A DNA stretch of 64,000 bases from assembly GCF_905404315.1 (NCBI RefSeq), contig NC_066304.1:1054001-1118000 (forward strand). Reading direction: 5' to 3'. Positions 21,751-34,664 of this stretch are shown here, piece after piece; the stretch's first letter is position 1, and every line of letters starts with the position of its first letter. The position numbers were made by a program, and so were the translations under genes. The DNA is from Leptidea sinapis. Lineage: Eukaryota; Arthropoda; Insecta; Lepidoptera; Pieridae. Below the pieces are notes generated by a model, which was given only the letters and a program-made list of their open reading frames with translations, did not search any database and was not told the DNA's origin.

Positions 21751-22814
21751 TATTTTTCTTTTTCTATCTTGATGTATCTTCGTTAGAGTGTCGGACACTT
21801 TGTTTGTTTGTCTATTCGCTAAATGAAGTCTATGGCAGCAACTATATACCGTAGAATCTTGTATAAAAATTTATTCATAAATACATTTTTATTGGAACGA
21901 TGCGGAGGGGTAACCTAACCGGGAAAAAACGTCCGGAACGTAACATTATTACTATTTATATATAAATAATTGACAAGTAACAATTATTGACATTTGACAC
22001 ATTTCTGACAAATTACATTGGTTGTTTATTTTATTTATTTAGAGCATTGGTAACTAGGCCAAACCAAACTTAAATACAATAAACGAATATTTAAATAGGT
22101 TTATAACTGCAAAATTACATTGACATAAAAGCAACACGTCATGTACATTATGTATATCTTTTTGATGTTATTAAAGATAAATTTCTTTGACTATTACGTT
22201 GCGTGCGCACAACAACAGCTAAAAATAAAAGTTTTCAGAAATTTTTTGACGTTTGCGACATTAATTAATTTTTTTGGTTTCTTCATCCATATTAGGACAG
22301 GCAAAGGGTTCAAATCAATACAGCCGTATTAGTTAATATTCAAAAAATTATTTCACGATTATAACAATATTGCTCTTTGTACAAACGAATAAATAATTTT
22401 AAGGTTTTTTTTTTGTTACGCCAATGAAGTATAACTTCTTGCGTGCATACGTTAGTATACACATAATTCGACATAGTTGAATTCAGTGGAAACTGGCCAT
22501 TTTTTTTAGTAAATCAGTAAAATTAATATTTTTATAACTTATTATAGTTCCTTAGAACTTTGCTCCTATCCGGTGTCCCACTACACCACACGGTTATTTT
22601 ATTACGCTTTAATAAAACATTTTAAATTTACCTCCAGACTGCATTGAATGCTCATAAAATAATATAAATGTCATTATTTTAACCAGATAAAGGCTGTCGT
22701 ATCTTAGAATATTTTATTTATTTCTTATTAAAAAATAACATATTATAGGTAATACAATTAATGTACATACATAAACTCATTTGAGTTTTACCGTGTACAA
22801 TAAGGTCGTCGTCA
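21751..22814. other. AT-rich non-coding, minor repeat tails
   Basis: TTTATTTATTTAGAGCATTG at 22,032-22,051 is repeated at 30,466-30,485, in both cases followed by GTAAC, suggesting a short dispersed repeat end. A 63-codon ORF at 22,141-22,332 is hydrophobic and AT-driven; I treat it as chance. Confidence 0.4.
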
Positions 22815-22819
22815 TTCAT

Positions 22820-23014
22820 ACGTCTAAATAGATAGCTGACATATGACAGCTGTGAAACGTCGAAAAAAGTTGATTTTAGAGATAACCCCTATTTTCAGCA
22901 AACTAACACAAAGTGCTACAAATCGCGAGTGTAAGACATAGCTTGTCACGCACACAACAGCATTAAATCTGGCCTGTTATCGGTTGCCAAGGAGCAAGAG
23001 ACTCTATCTAGACT
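22820..23014 (+). repeat. MITE-like repeat, copy 3 of 3, most complete
   Basis: Left terminus ACGTCTAAATAGATAG, right terminus CTCTATCTAGACTT, which are imperfect inverted repeats. The interior has ACAGCTGTGAAACGTCGAAA, ACTAACACAAAGTGC and TTGTCACGCACAC. About 195 bp, non-coding. The 3' tail of the LINE at 23,020-25,690 lies immediately to its right, as a LINE tail does for copy 1 at 771. Confidence 0.6.
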
Positions 23015-23224
23015 TATATGAAAATGAAAAAATGAATGAAAAAATATTTATTTCTGTAACAAAAATGGTACATACATAATAGTGGATGTGACCTTCTATT
23101 AAGTGAGAAACACCTGTGCCCGAAGGCCACGCTCTTCCATATCAATTAAAATTAACTGTACCAAAAACTAGGGATCACAAATTAAGTCTAAAAATATCAA
23201 AAATATTATACAAACAGGATGTCT

Positions 23225-23226
<2 letters not shown>

Positions 23227-23267
<41 letters not shown>
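23227..23267. repeat. (GT)n microsatellite
   Basis: About 20 GT dinucleotides in the 3' UTR of the minus-strand LINE, followed by short GT-rich runs to about 23,300. Confidence 0.9.
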
Positions 23268-23269
<2 letters not shown>

Positions 23270-23417
23270 AGCATGTGTACGTGTGTGTGGTGTGTTTCAT
23301 TGTTACTTTTCGTAAAACACGACTTATTGTACTATCAAGAAGGTATAACTAAAATTTACTCCGTGTAGTTAAATAGCTCTTCCATTTCCTCATAATTCAT
23401 GGATTTCAACAAAGTAG

Positions 23418-25667
23418 TTAGACTTCGTCTACATTCCATTTTGTTACGCGTATAGATCTTGAGTTTTTCATTAATAAGGTTATAAATATAACATGTTTTG
23501 TTCTTTTCAAAAGGTAAGAAGGATCAGGGATTAAAGTTTTGTGTCTTTTAAGAGTAACATGAAGGACATAAAGTTTTCTAACGGATAGTACGTCGCACTC
23601 TTTATATAATTGTTCAGTACAATAGAGTCTTGGCTTTAGAAATGTCACTTTTAAAAGGGCTTCTGTGATCTTTCCACAGTTAAGAATTTAGTTTTTGTGG
23701 CACCACCCCAGACAGGAATGCAGTAAATTAAAATTGACTGTGCCAGAGAAGTATATATTAAACTAAGCAAAGGCTTAGAAGCAACATGCCTTAGTTTTTT
23801 AAATATCCAGGTTAGATTCCTAATTCTATTACTAATTGATTCTAAATGAAGGTGCCAAGATAGGTGTTGGTCTACATATATGCCAAGATATTTTATGGAA
23901 AAAGTTTTATCAATAGTGGGGCAGGAGCAAAATTCGTCAAGGGTACAATAGTTCTTATGTATGTATATTTTAAAATCTGTAGGTGGTTGCGTAGATTTAT
24001 TAATAGAGTGGCATATATATTTCGTTTTTTGTGTATTTAAGGTGAGTAAATTATGGTTTAACCGGAGATCAACCAGTGTAAGTCCCTTATGAGTGGCACA
24101 ACGTTTTCCCCGATTGTGTTTTCCCCGAAAACACAATGGCGGTGTCATCAGCATACGCAAATAATTTAGCATTTCCGATTTTTATTTTAAGTAAGTCGTT
24201 AATATAAATAAGGAAAAGTGTTGGGCCCAGAACACTTCCTTGGGGAACTCCAAAACTAATGTTAGAGTACTTACTTGTATACTGACCCACTTTAGTACGC
24301 TGTTTTCTGTTTGATAGGTAGTCTTTAAAAAGTGCAAGAGGTGAACCTCTTATACCTATATATTCCAGTTTATGTTCAAGGATAGCGACAGAGACTGTGT
24401 CAAAAGCCTTTTTTAGATCAAGGAATACGGTCAGGCATTTATTCCCTTTATCTAGCAGCTCAACTAATAATGTACTCAAGGCTGTTATTGCATCTTCAGT
24501 AGATTTATTTTGTCTAAAACCGAATTGATAATCTGATATAATATTGTATTTATTAAGATAAAGGATAAGTCTTTTATTAATTATCTTCTCTAAGATTTTT
24601 TTAAATGGTGTTAGAACTGATATTGGTCTATAATTAGCAATATCATCTCTATCCCCACTTTTGTGCACCGGAGTAACAATAGCTTCTTTCAAGGCATTGG
24701 GAAAAACACCTTTGCCGAAGCAGAGGTTTATAAAATGAGTAATTATAGGCACTAGTTCGTTTTTCGCCAGTTTGATAAAACTGGTGGGAATTCCGTCACA
24801 GCCACAAGCACTAGAAACCTTTAAGTTCATGAGGGTGGACTCAACCTCCACGACATCTGTGTCAAATAAGACAAAAGAGTTTGTTGGACTAGCATCAATA
24901 TTTGTATATTGTTTCCTTAACGACATGGGGGCACATGGTATAGTAATTCGATTGGCTAAGTCACTTCCAATAGTAGCAAAATAATCGTTTAAATAATTTA
25001 TTGATTCAATAGGTGTTTTTTTAACGTTAAGTAGTTGCGAATTGTCAGATTTCAGGTTTTTCGAATAGGTAATGTTGTTAATAGTATTCCATACATTTTT
25101 TGAGTTCTTAGCAGATGTTTGTAAGAAGTGTCTTTCGTGTATTCTTTTAATTTTTTTTATAAGTTTATTACAATAGTTACGGTACCGTCTGTATGTGATT
25201 TTTAACACATCATTATCAGGATCAGACCGTAATCTTATTTGTAGTTTGTTTCTATTTCGAATACAGCGTAATAAGCCCGGTGTCATCCATGGTTTGATGG
25301 TTCGTTTTGTTTTAGGGATCGGTAAAGATTTGGAGTTTTCATGCAAAGCTTCTGTAACCACTTTGGTGAGGAGATCAATCAACAGGTTTGGATCATCACA
25401 TAATAACAATTATGGTAGATTCTTTTCATTAAGACTTGAGAGAGCTTTATTAAAATCAATTTTAATTACTTGCTTAGGAGCGATATTAGTACTTTTTATA
25501 TTTGATAAGAGTAAAGCAATCATGGCATGGTCCGTTATTGTGGTATTTAAAATGGCTTTTTGAGCACGACAGGTATTTTTATTTAATTTGATCATAATGT
25601 GGTCTAAACAGCTATAAATCCTAGTTGGTAAATTATGTCCTGGCATGATACCAAAAGTTGCTAACAT
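23418..25667 (-). pseudogene. LINE ORF2, reverse transcriptase motifs intact
   Basis: The endonuclease end at 25,667-25,413 includes ITDHAMIALLL, the SDH-type motif. A single in-frame TAA at 25,410-25,412 separates it from the rest, which continues in the same frame to 24,087. This covers KPWMTPGLL, the linker, IVTPVHKSGD, NYRPISVLTPFKKILEKI, QFGFRQNKSTEDAI, LDLKKAFDTV, GVPQGSVLGPTLFLIYINDL and the catalytic AYADDTAIVF. A frameshift near 24,100-24,170 follows, then the C-terminal domain in another frame (KTFSIKYLGIYVDQHLSWH, PVWGGATKTK), with a further shift near 23,650. Few lesions for its length suggest a fairly recent copy. Confidence 0.87.
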
Positions 25668-25690
25668 ATTAAGATAAAAGTGTATATATT

Positions 25691-26044
25691 ATCTATGTGT
25701 CGTATATATAAATACGTACCTACAATTTTTGAAGCCAAGTCTCATATAAACTGCGTAGCTTTAATAGTGATCTTACATAAGGCTTGAAAACTCATATAGC
25801 CCTTGTATCACGCACATTTACTCACTAATGGTGTATGCGATGTCGACACTTGAGCGGCCTCACAATATCGTCAGTCAGCCAGTTCGAAAAAGGATCAGTT
25901 TTTATCCCAAGTCCCGCTGAGTCACACCAATTATTATGAAAATTCTGCAATCGCTCAAACTCTAAACAGCTTACAGCTGTATGTATCGCTACTTTTAAAA
26001 AACAGTAAACGTAGCTTTTCTTAGACATCAACTAAAATACTTAC
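25691..26044. other. Non-coding, nothing recognised
   Basis: The short minus-strand ORF at 25,825-26,031 shows no family features. Confidence 0.4.
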
Positions 26045-26147
26045 CAATGGGAGGCTCCTTTGCACCCGCTGTCGGCTAGATTATGGTTAACCACAACGGC
26101 GCCTATTTCTGCCGTGAAGCAGTAATGTGTAAACATTACTGTGTTTC
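26045..26147 (-). repeat. SINE-like unit, right-hand module only (copy e)
   Basis: Runs from ACCAATGGGAGGCTCCTTTG to ATTACTGTGTTTCGGT, then stops. It holds only the last ~105 bp of the ~280-bp unit, broken at the CGAAACACAG motif, the same point as the two copies at 39.4 kb. Confidence 0.75.
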
Positions 26148-26410
26148 GGTAAAAAATACACTTCAAAATATTATTTGATGTTAATCGTGAAATACTTTCA
26201 TACTACTACTCATATTACTTACATACTCAACTGTACTTAGTATCAATATTTATTCAACCCTAAAGCGGTTTGATATATACTGGTGTTTTATCTTCATTAA
26301 CTTACATAACACTACTACAACTTAATTACTTGTTCTATATTTGTATTGATTGAAAAGTAGTAAAATTAAATATTACTCTGTTGCATTTTGCTCTCACTGA
26401 TCGCGCCCTC

Positions 26411-26724
26411 TTACGGCCGTTCCCAATATACTATCTACAGATAGAGATAAATTACTACCTTCTACTGTCATTAATTAGCTGTCAATAATCTGAAGCTGTC
26501 CTAATATACCCGATAAGTCATTCTTATCGCCTTATATTGGGACGCGTGAATTGCAATTTCCATTCAAACTACTATCGCTGGTAAGCTATACGTCGTCCCA
26601 TTGAGAGACAGCGTGTACGGGTAAGGTAAGTTACCGTCGATAAGTTTATTGGGACAGAAAAGACAACGATTGTTACAATTTTATCTCAAGTAAGAGATAG
26701 ACTGAATATTGGAAACGGCCGTTA
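26411..26724 (+). mobile_element. MITE with ACGGCCGTT termini, copy 1
   Basis: Left TTACGGCCGTTCCCAATATA, right TATTGGAAACGGCCGTTA: inverted ends. The interior matches 30,052-30,337 in reverse orientation (ATCTACAGATAGAGATAAAT, CTGTCAATAATCTGAAGCTG, TATATTGGGACGCGTGAATT). About 314 bp, no coding frame, so it must be moved by an enzyme encoded elsewhere. The target duplication may be TTA/TAA but is ambiguous. Confidence 0.8.
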
Positions 26725-27280
26725 GACGACGGCGAAAATCCCTTCGCCTTATTAGCTTCGCCTTTATAGCTAAGTTACACCTTGCTAGTAGCCCGGCGAG
26801 ATAGTACCTAGTCATTCTGTAATCGTTTCACGATACTCACAAATCGGTTTGTGAATAATAAATATGTTATATTTTAATACACACACACACAACCACACTA
26901 CACAATATAGATTATAGACACTTCTAAACACACTACACACAAATACTTACATACACATATACATATATACATACATCACCTCACTTGCCTGTGAGTGTAA
27001 AGTGTTTTCAAAGCTAAAATATTACGGACATACAGACATATTAGAATGTTAGTGATCGGCTCTCCATCCAGCCTACCAAGCAGACGGCTTGAGGTTTGCT
27101 TGAAATTTCGTACACAAACCATCGACCGCTAAGATATACAAATGTTTAAAAAATACAAAAGAATAAAAGCAATAAGTGTGTGGTTTTATGAAACCACTAT
27201 GCAAGTGACAGTATTTTTTACAAAATTAAATATTAATATTAGCTTAATATAAAACAAATTGATACATATGATGTAATAAA
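26725..27280. other. Non-coding, CA-rich in part
   Basis: A short ACACACACAC run near 26,880 and several CACAC motifs to 27,000. No gene. Confidence 0.4.
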
Positions 27281-27284
27281 AAAA

Positions 27285-27520
27285 CCCTTTGTCAGTAGTG
27301 CGGTCCGAACCCACGTTCTTACTCGGGAACCAGAGTTGCATTATGGTGTATGAGACCACTTGGCCAACCTGAATTGAGAGTAGTAGTTAAAATTAATTGA
27401 AAAAAACTTCAATTAAAATTCACCTACTCTACAGCCGGTTGTAATGCGACATGCGATATATTGACGAAAACATCTAGGCAACAAAAGTTTCATTTTAAAA
27501 ATATTTGTTGATGCTTTTGG
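27285..27520 (-). repeat. tRNA-derived SINE-like repeat, copy 2
   Basis: The minus-strand head from about 27,375 reads GGTTGGCCAAGTGGTCTCAT (box A) and AACGTGGGTTCGGACC (box B GGTTCGGAC). The body (AGTAGTAGTT, CGGTTGTAATGCGACATGCG, ACGAAAACAT) matches 7,740-7,850. Variable-arm and acceptor pairing are poor, so it is a SINE rather than a tRNA gene. Confidence 0.55.
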
Positions 27521-27855
27521 GAATCAATTTTAATCACCTGAACAAAACTTATCACTATTCATTCACAAATTGAAAAGATAAAATAACTGCGACAGATTTT
27601 ACGTTACGAATTTAACAGTTCACGCGTCAGTAACTCACCGAGCATCACAAATGGCAGCTTTTGATATTCGCTTTGAAGTCGCCCATTAAAGCCTACATGT
27701 AAGCCTTTTACGTGTGCGAACTGAATATTGTGAGCCTGGCTGGTCTTATGAATTGGAAGCGTGGATGAATCTGATCTTTACAGTTAGAAAAGTTGGACAG
27801 AAACATTATAATCAGTTTTTCTACTCCTTTACAAAAGAATGTAAATACTATCTCA

Positions 27856-28182
27856 TCTATACTAATATATAAAGCTGCAGTGTTTGTTTGTGTGTTTGTT
27901 TGTTTGAACGCGCTAATCTCTGGTACTACTGGTCCGATTTGAATGATTCTTTCAGTGTTGGGTAGTCCATTTATAGGCTATGTTTTTTTTTCAAAATTAG
28001 GGATCCGTAATAAAATTGCTATTTTGTAACACAAGGTGTGAAATCGAAAACCTATTTTTGCGTGCGCTGCAAAAACTATTGACAATAGAACAAAATGATG
28101 TACAGGCAATATTTTATTACTTATAAAACTATCGCGTGAATTATACTTTATATGGCAAAACAACGTTTGCCGGGTCAGCTAG
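27856..28182 (+). mobile_element. Non-autonomous Helitron-like element
   Basis: 327 bp beginning TCTATACTAATATATAAAG and ending GGGTCAGCTAG, preceded by A and followed by T: the TC...CTRR ends and A/T insertion site expected of Helitrons. A hairpin, GGCAAA at 28,154-28,159 pairing with TTTGCC at 28,166-28,171, precedes the CTAG end. The 3' end is nearly identical to that of the element at 53,270-53,662. No Rep/helicase gene is present, so movement would depend on another copy. A 61-codon ORF on the other strand is incidental. Confidence 0.8.
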
Positions 28183-28422
28183 TAAGGTCATAAGAGGCGG
28201 AACTGCCTTACTAAAAATTGAAATTTAGTTTAGTATGAAACGTGCAGTGATTTGACATATGTTTGAAATAGTAATTACAATATTATGGCGACGAAGTATA
28301 TTCAGCTAAGTTTGAATAGGAACAGTTGCTTAAAACGTAGTGGGTTTCGGCTATCTTCGTTTATACTACATTTCACTACGTTTATATTTCTACAAGATTA
28401 TAGCTCCTATATCTCCCTATAT

Positions 28423-28785
28423 AACCTCGGATACGATATCCATATTGTTGAAATTATAATTTTGCGCGGCGGCCATCTTATTAATAAATGGTCCCAAATT
28501 CGCTCTCCGCACCCTTGAGAACCTCGGATACGATATCCATACTGTTGAAATCATAATTTTGAGTGGCGGCCATCTTAGATTTAAAAATTGATCCCAAATT
28601 CGTTCTCTGCACCCTCGAGAACCTCGGATACGATATCCATATTGTTGGAATCATAATTTTGTGCGGCGGCCATCTTGGATTTAATAAATGATCTCAAATT
28701 CCTTCTCTGCACCCTTGAGAACCTCGGATACGATATCCAAATTTTTGAAATCATAAATTTGTGCGGCGGCCATTTGGATTTAAAA
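28423..28785 (+). repeat. ~100-bp minisatellite, 3.6 copies
   Basis: Units begin AACCTCGGATACGATATCCA at 28,423, 28,520, 28,620 and 28,720; the last is partial. Each contains AATTTTG, then (G/T)GCGGCGGCCATCTT or a close variant, and CTCTGCACCCTTGAG. Units are about 97-100 bp and differ by scattered substitutions. The 77-codon ORF that overlaps the first unit is not preserved in the others. Confidence 0.9.
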
Positions 28786-28789
28786 AACA

Positions 28790-29620
28790 GAATGGCGCGT
28801 AACCGATAATAGTGACGATTTGCTATAAAATTTCTCTCATACGTCGATACAGAAGTTTCACTTCAAAAATTAAATACTTCGAGTTACTATTCGGTGCTTA
28901 TTATTATTATACAGCAAAGTAATGTTCAAAATATCAAATAAAAACATAAAAAATATGCATATTTCCTATTGGTCTCTGCAACTGATTTATTTATTTATTT
29001 AAATAATTGTCAACATTATGTATGAATAACAGTATGAACAATTTCGGTGTGTGAATAATAATATGTTATATTTTAATAACCTTAAGAAGAATAAACATGG
29101 ACTAAAATATATATGTATATGTAGTAACAGCAAAACATTACGAATATTTAACAGACAAGGCGCTAATTTCTGGTTGTAACTGCCCGATACCAGATCAGGA
29201 CGCGGTTATTTCAAGCTCAATATTGATTTCAGTTTATTCGTACTACGAGCGCTGCATTGTGAGGAACACAAATAGAATAGACCGTATTAATCACGCAGAT
29301 TATAAATCAACTATATCATATATTTTTTCTTAATATTTTATAGTTCTTAATATTTTTTAGTTACATAACTAAATTAGGTCAGGTCACGAAATTTTATGTA
29401 CTTTTTACTGTTTTATTATGATATTATTATTTTAGTATGGTAATCCTTTATGTACGTATAAACCGTATTTAGTATGGCAATCCGCTAGACCACATGGGGT
29501 TCTCCGGAAGACCAGCGCTGATCATATCACCTATGGGTATGCTGAGGTGAACTAAAATTCTGGATTTTAATTTAAATTATTAATAAGTCTACTTTGACCG
29601 TTTTTCTTCGATTTTTCATT
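28790..29620. other. Non-coding, mostly AT-rich
   Basis: A GC-richer patch at about 29,470-29,570 (GGGTTCTCCGGAAGACCAGC) may be a LINE 3'-UTR scrap, but I cannot tie it to a copy in this window. Confidence 0.35.
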
Positions 29621-29894
29621 CAGCGGATGGTAATCGATACGGCCTGCCCATTACAATGCAGTGCCAATTGGGATTCTTGAAAAACCCAAAAATTGTGAGC
29701 GGCACCACAAGTACACTCATCACCTTGATACATAAGATGTTAAGTCTCATTAACCCAGTAATTTACCTAGTTAGGGTGCCCTTCTGATCGAAACACAGTA
29801 ATGCTTACACATTACTGCTTCACGGCAGAAATAGGCCCCGTTGTGGTACCCATAATTTAGCCGGAAACCTGTGTAAAGGAGCCTCCCATTGGTA
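29621..29894 (+). repeat. SINE-like unit, copy f
   Basis: Lacks the T-rich left end but otherwise spans GATACGGCCTGCCCATTACA to AAAGGAGCCTCCCATTGGTA, including the CGAAACACAGTAATGC junction region. Confidence 0.8.
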
Positions 29895-30051
29895 ATCTTA
29901 CTTTACAAATTCGACATCCACGAATAAGGCTCTTTTCAGACTACGCTTTAATATAATAAGCATATAGTTCATAGCACAACAATATCGCGCACCAAACATT
30001 ATTATGGACACTTTCAAACTTTATTGTACGATATATTATTGCCTACCTCGA

Positions 30052-30337
30052 CTAACGGCCGTTACCAATATTCAGTCTATCTCTTACTTGAGATAAAAAC
30101 CATAACTTTCGTTGACTTTTCTGTCCCAATTCACGCTGTCTGTCAATGGGACGACGTATAGCTTACCAGCGATAGAATTTTGTATGGAAATTACAATTCA
30201 CGCGTCCCAATATAAGGCGATAAGATCGACTTATCGGGTATATTGGGACAGCTTCAGATTATTGACAGCTAATTACTGACAGTAGAAGGTAGCTATTTAT
30301 CTCTATCTGTAGATAGTATATTGGGAAAGGCCGTTAA
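30052..30337 (-). mobile_element. MITE with ACGGCCGTT termini, copy 2
   Basis: Inverted relative to copy 1 at 26,411-26,724. Left TAACGGCCGTTACCAATATT, right ATATTGGGAAAGGCCGTTA. The interior is colinear with the reverse complement of copy 1, with some short deletions; one of them spans the segment between CAATTCACGCTGTC and CTGTCCC of copy 1. Non-coding. Confidence 0.8.
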
Positions 30338-31236
30338 TGTGTCATTAAATAAATAAACATCAAGAAACAATAATAATATTCAATACACAGCTCCAATAAA
30401 CAAAAAAAAGAGTCAACGCCAAATGAAGATTTATTAGGTTGTAAACAAAGAACGTTTGGTTTTAGTTTTATTTATTTAGAGCATTGGTAACAAGACCGTC
30501 AGCTCAAATCAAAACACAATAAAAGAATAATATTAATTTATTTTTCAATATCGAGAATATAACTAGAAGAACCCCCGTTACGTTTATGGGCAAGAAAAAT
30601 GTTTTCCTACATCAAGAAGATAGTTTGACGTATACGTTAGACGTGGACCTCCGCGAGACCATAATATTTTTTAAGAATCGATATTCATATAAGGCGCCCG
30701 GTATGAGAAAAATATGGAGAGTAAAACCTACTCATCAAATGGGATAGTAACGTTTTTGGTGAGCATCATTTCTCGCGCACCTTTCACTTTTCAGTTGTGT
30801 GTGTGTGTGTGTGTATATAGTTGTGTGCAGCTAGCATACACAGTATACAGTGTGATAGCTTACGCATGTAGTATACTACATATATATAGGTATATTATAA
30901 TATACCTAGGGTGTAGTACCTGTTCAAAGACAATTATTATTGAGGAGTAAACTCCACTCGTGCGTCGGAGCTGACACATACACTTTTTTTTTATTGTTTC
31001 CATTATTTTATTTATTTATTAAAAAGGCCAACAGCATGAACGTTACAAAAAGGCTTAAAACTTAGTGTAGATATAACAGCTAATTACAGATCTCTCTATA
31101 TAAACAAAAAATTAATTTGAGATAAAAAGCAAGGGTGCGGTGACATTCTGCAACATTTATCAGAAATAATTAAAGAATATATATAGACTGTTTTTCCTAT
31201 ACATAAAACTATTGCCCATTTCGACTAATCTTGTCA

Positions 31237-31410
31237 AAACAATAGACAAACAACAAGAAACAATAATGATATTGAATACACAGCTTCACATAATAAACAC
31301 GAATCAAATAGGAAGTTGCCGCCAGATTAGTTCGGAAATAACGTCAAGACTTCACTCTGAATTGAAAGGACATTACGTTTCCTTCGAGAGATTGCTACAT
31401 AACTGCTTTA
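31237..31410 (+). repeat. Dispersed repeat, also at 48.4 kb
   Basis: GGAAGTTGCCGCCAGATTAG, TTCGGAAATA, AGACTTCACTC, GAATTGAA and CATTAC(G/T)TTTCCTT are shared with 48,419-48,520 in order. The first part (CAAGAAACAATAATGATATT, GAATACACAGCT) is also seen at 30,360-30,392. A 67-codon frame (31,212-31,415) reads GSCRQISSEI and SRLHSELKGHY. The 48.4-kb copy can be read in the same frame with a 3-base difference. No known domain. Confidence 0.5.
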
Positions 31411-32754
31411 ACTAGTAACTTTAGCTTGCAGCCGATTGTTCGCCTACTAACTATAATTTACTTGGTGAAGTCGATCTTAACAGTCATCAAATATTTTCTT
31501 TTGTATATTGGATAAGATTATCTAATTCCGCGAGTCACTTATTAAAAAAAATCTATTAATCTACGATTAAAAATCAAGGAGAAAACAGTCACAAGAATTG
31601 TAAGATTGAAATTGTAATTCGCAAGCATGTGTATGGAAAAAATACACGAATCTTTCCTCTTAACATCGAACCCGATGTTAAGACTGTTATAGGTATATAT
31701 CACAGGCAAACTTTTTTAAAAGCTTATACATTGTTTTGCAAAAATGAAAGAATATTTTATTTTAAGCCAGCTGATCCGATAAATGTTCTCTTCATAATAA
31801 AAAATCTCTTGCGGGTGGAATTTCGTTAAATCCGTTCCGCCTTATGGTTCATACATCGTAATACATCCAAGTTAAAATTATAATTCGATCAGTTTTGATC
31901 AGGGTAAATGCGATGAGTTTGTAGATTGTTTCAATTATATAGTTCAATATCTGAACGATCGAGTCTTGCTCGGATTGATTTTTAAGAATGTACAAAACAT
32001 GAACAAAAAAAAAACTAATAGGACATCTGGATTCGAAATGGGGTCTTCTGCTTTCCGGATCATCCAATGTCCCATCTGAGTCATAGTCTTGAATATAATG
32101 GCGAAATTTACCCTTGTATTCTAATGTTATTGTAGCATTTTTTTAAATTGAAAACGTACGTTAATTTCTCGTACCTGTATACAAAATTTCATTAAAATCG
32201 TTGAAGCAGTTTCCGAGATTCAGAATATATAAATACAAGAATTGCTCGTTTAAAGATTTAATATTTACGAAATATAGACGTATGTGCACAGTATGATTTA
32301 TTTTAGATTCTACGCGTAGACTGTCTGGTACCTTTAATATGTTAAATTATCGTGGTATTTATAAAATTTGATAGCATTACAATAACATATTGAAGATTCA
32401 CTTATACATAAGCGAAAATAATTACAATACAAGTTTATCAAAGCTTTTTATAATATATTATTGCTATCAAATGAGAAAAAGATTAATATTAAAATGTAAG
32501 GCTGCTCCTACGAAATTATTGAAAATGAGATCACTAATTTTAGCACTTTGATATATGTTTAGTATAAAATATGTTTATAATTAATGTTTCAATCCGAATA
32601 GTAGTAAGCATTACATTATTTGTGGTTTATATAATTAGTTAGCGAATTCTATATCGAATGAATATTACGCCAATATTGATGTTTCAAATTAGTTTGTGAG
32701 ATTTATCTCTCGGTGACGCATCATCATTATGGATTAGTATAAAAAACTACGTTT

Positions 32755-33015
32755 AAAAAAACCGACTTCAAAAACTAAAACCTATAAAATAACTTAATAA
32801 ATATTTAATTTAATACACCTCTTATGCAAACCTAATATATCTTTAATATATATTTAAAAAAAAATATGGGACCAAACAACAACTATTTCGCCAAACAAAC
32901 CAAAAAGAATCACGTAAATCTGTTCACGAATATTAGTGTAATCGGTGTAATACATACATAAAAAAACACCAATCGAATTGAGAACCTCCTCCATTTTGAA
33001 TGCGCTTAAAAATAG
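32755..33015 (+). repeat. Repeat with AACCGACTTCAAAAA terminus
   Basis: Starts AAAAAACCGACTTCAAAAAC and ends around CGAATTGAGAACCTCCTCC and TTTTGAATGCGCTTA, an imperfect inverted copy of the start. Related pieces lie at 187-246 and 440-511. Possibly a MITE; the boundaries are soft. Confidence 0.45.
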
Positions 33016-33294
33016 GGTCGCCATTTTAAAGTGCTTCGTCCATGCACCTTTGAGAAATCGAAGCAATCACAGAAGCTTTAGTGACTTCAATGGTCGCGTA
33101 TTTTTGTAGGTACCTATGCCTGAATATCTCATCATGTAATGGCTGTGTCCAAGTAGCCGTTGCGGCGTACTGGCTGCCATATGAGAAAAGATGTTTTTCA
33201 ATAGAATTTTCGATAGTATTAATTCATCTCTATTAAGATTAATTCATATATTGATCTATCTATTCATTTATTGTTATCTATTTGACGACCTATA

Positions 33295-34660
<1,366 letters not shown>

Positions 34661-34664
34661 CGAC

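Larger units (their letters stand above)
23020..25690 (-). mobile_element. Jockey/CR1-type LINE, truncated in endonuclease
   Basis: Read right to left: the last part of the endonuclease (25,690-25,410), the complete reverse transcriptase (25,409-24,090), the C-terminal domain (24,172-23,418) and the 3' UTR, which includes a (GT)n tract, to an A-rich end near 23,020. The 5' end was lost, as is normal for incompletely reverse-transcribed LINE copies. Confidence 0.85.
30340..33290. other. Mostly non-coding, with small repeat pieces
   Basis: Contains a (GT)n run at about 30,797-30,813 and a TTTATTTATTTATT run followed by CCAACAGCATGAACGTTACA near 31,000-31,050, probably a LINE tail since the same motif recurs inside the MITE at 51.4 kb. 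Helitron-like AAATTTCATTAAAATCG lies near 32,180. The separate repeats at 31,237-31,410 and 32,755-33,015 are listed individually. No gene was recognised. Confidence 0.4.

Noticed and set aside
22141..22332. 63-codon hydrophobic ORF
   Set aside because: AT-driven composition, no family features and no supporting signals.
28423..28785. CRISPR-like array
   Set aside because: The repeats are ~100-bp tandem units without spacers, in eukaryotic DNA; this is a minisatellite.
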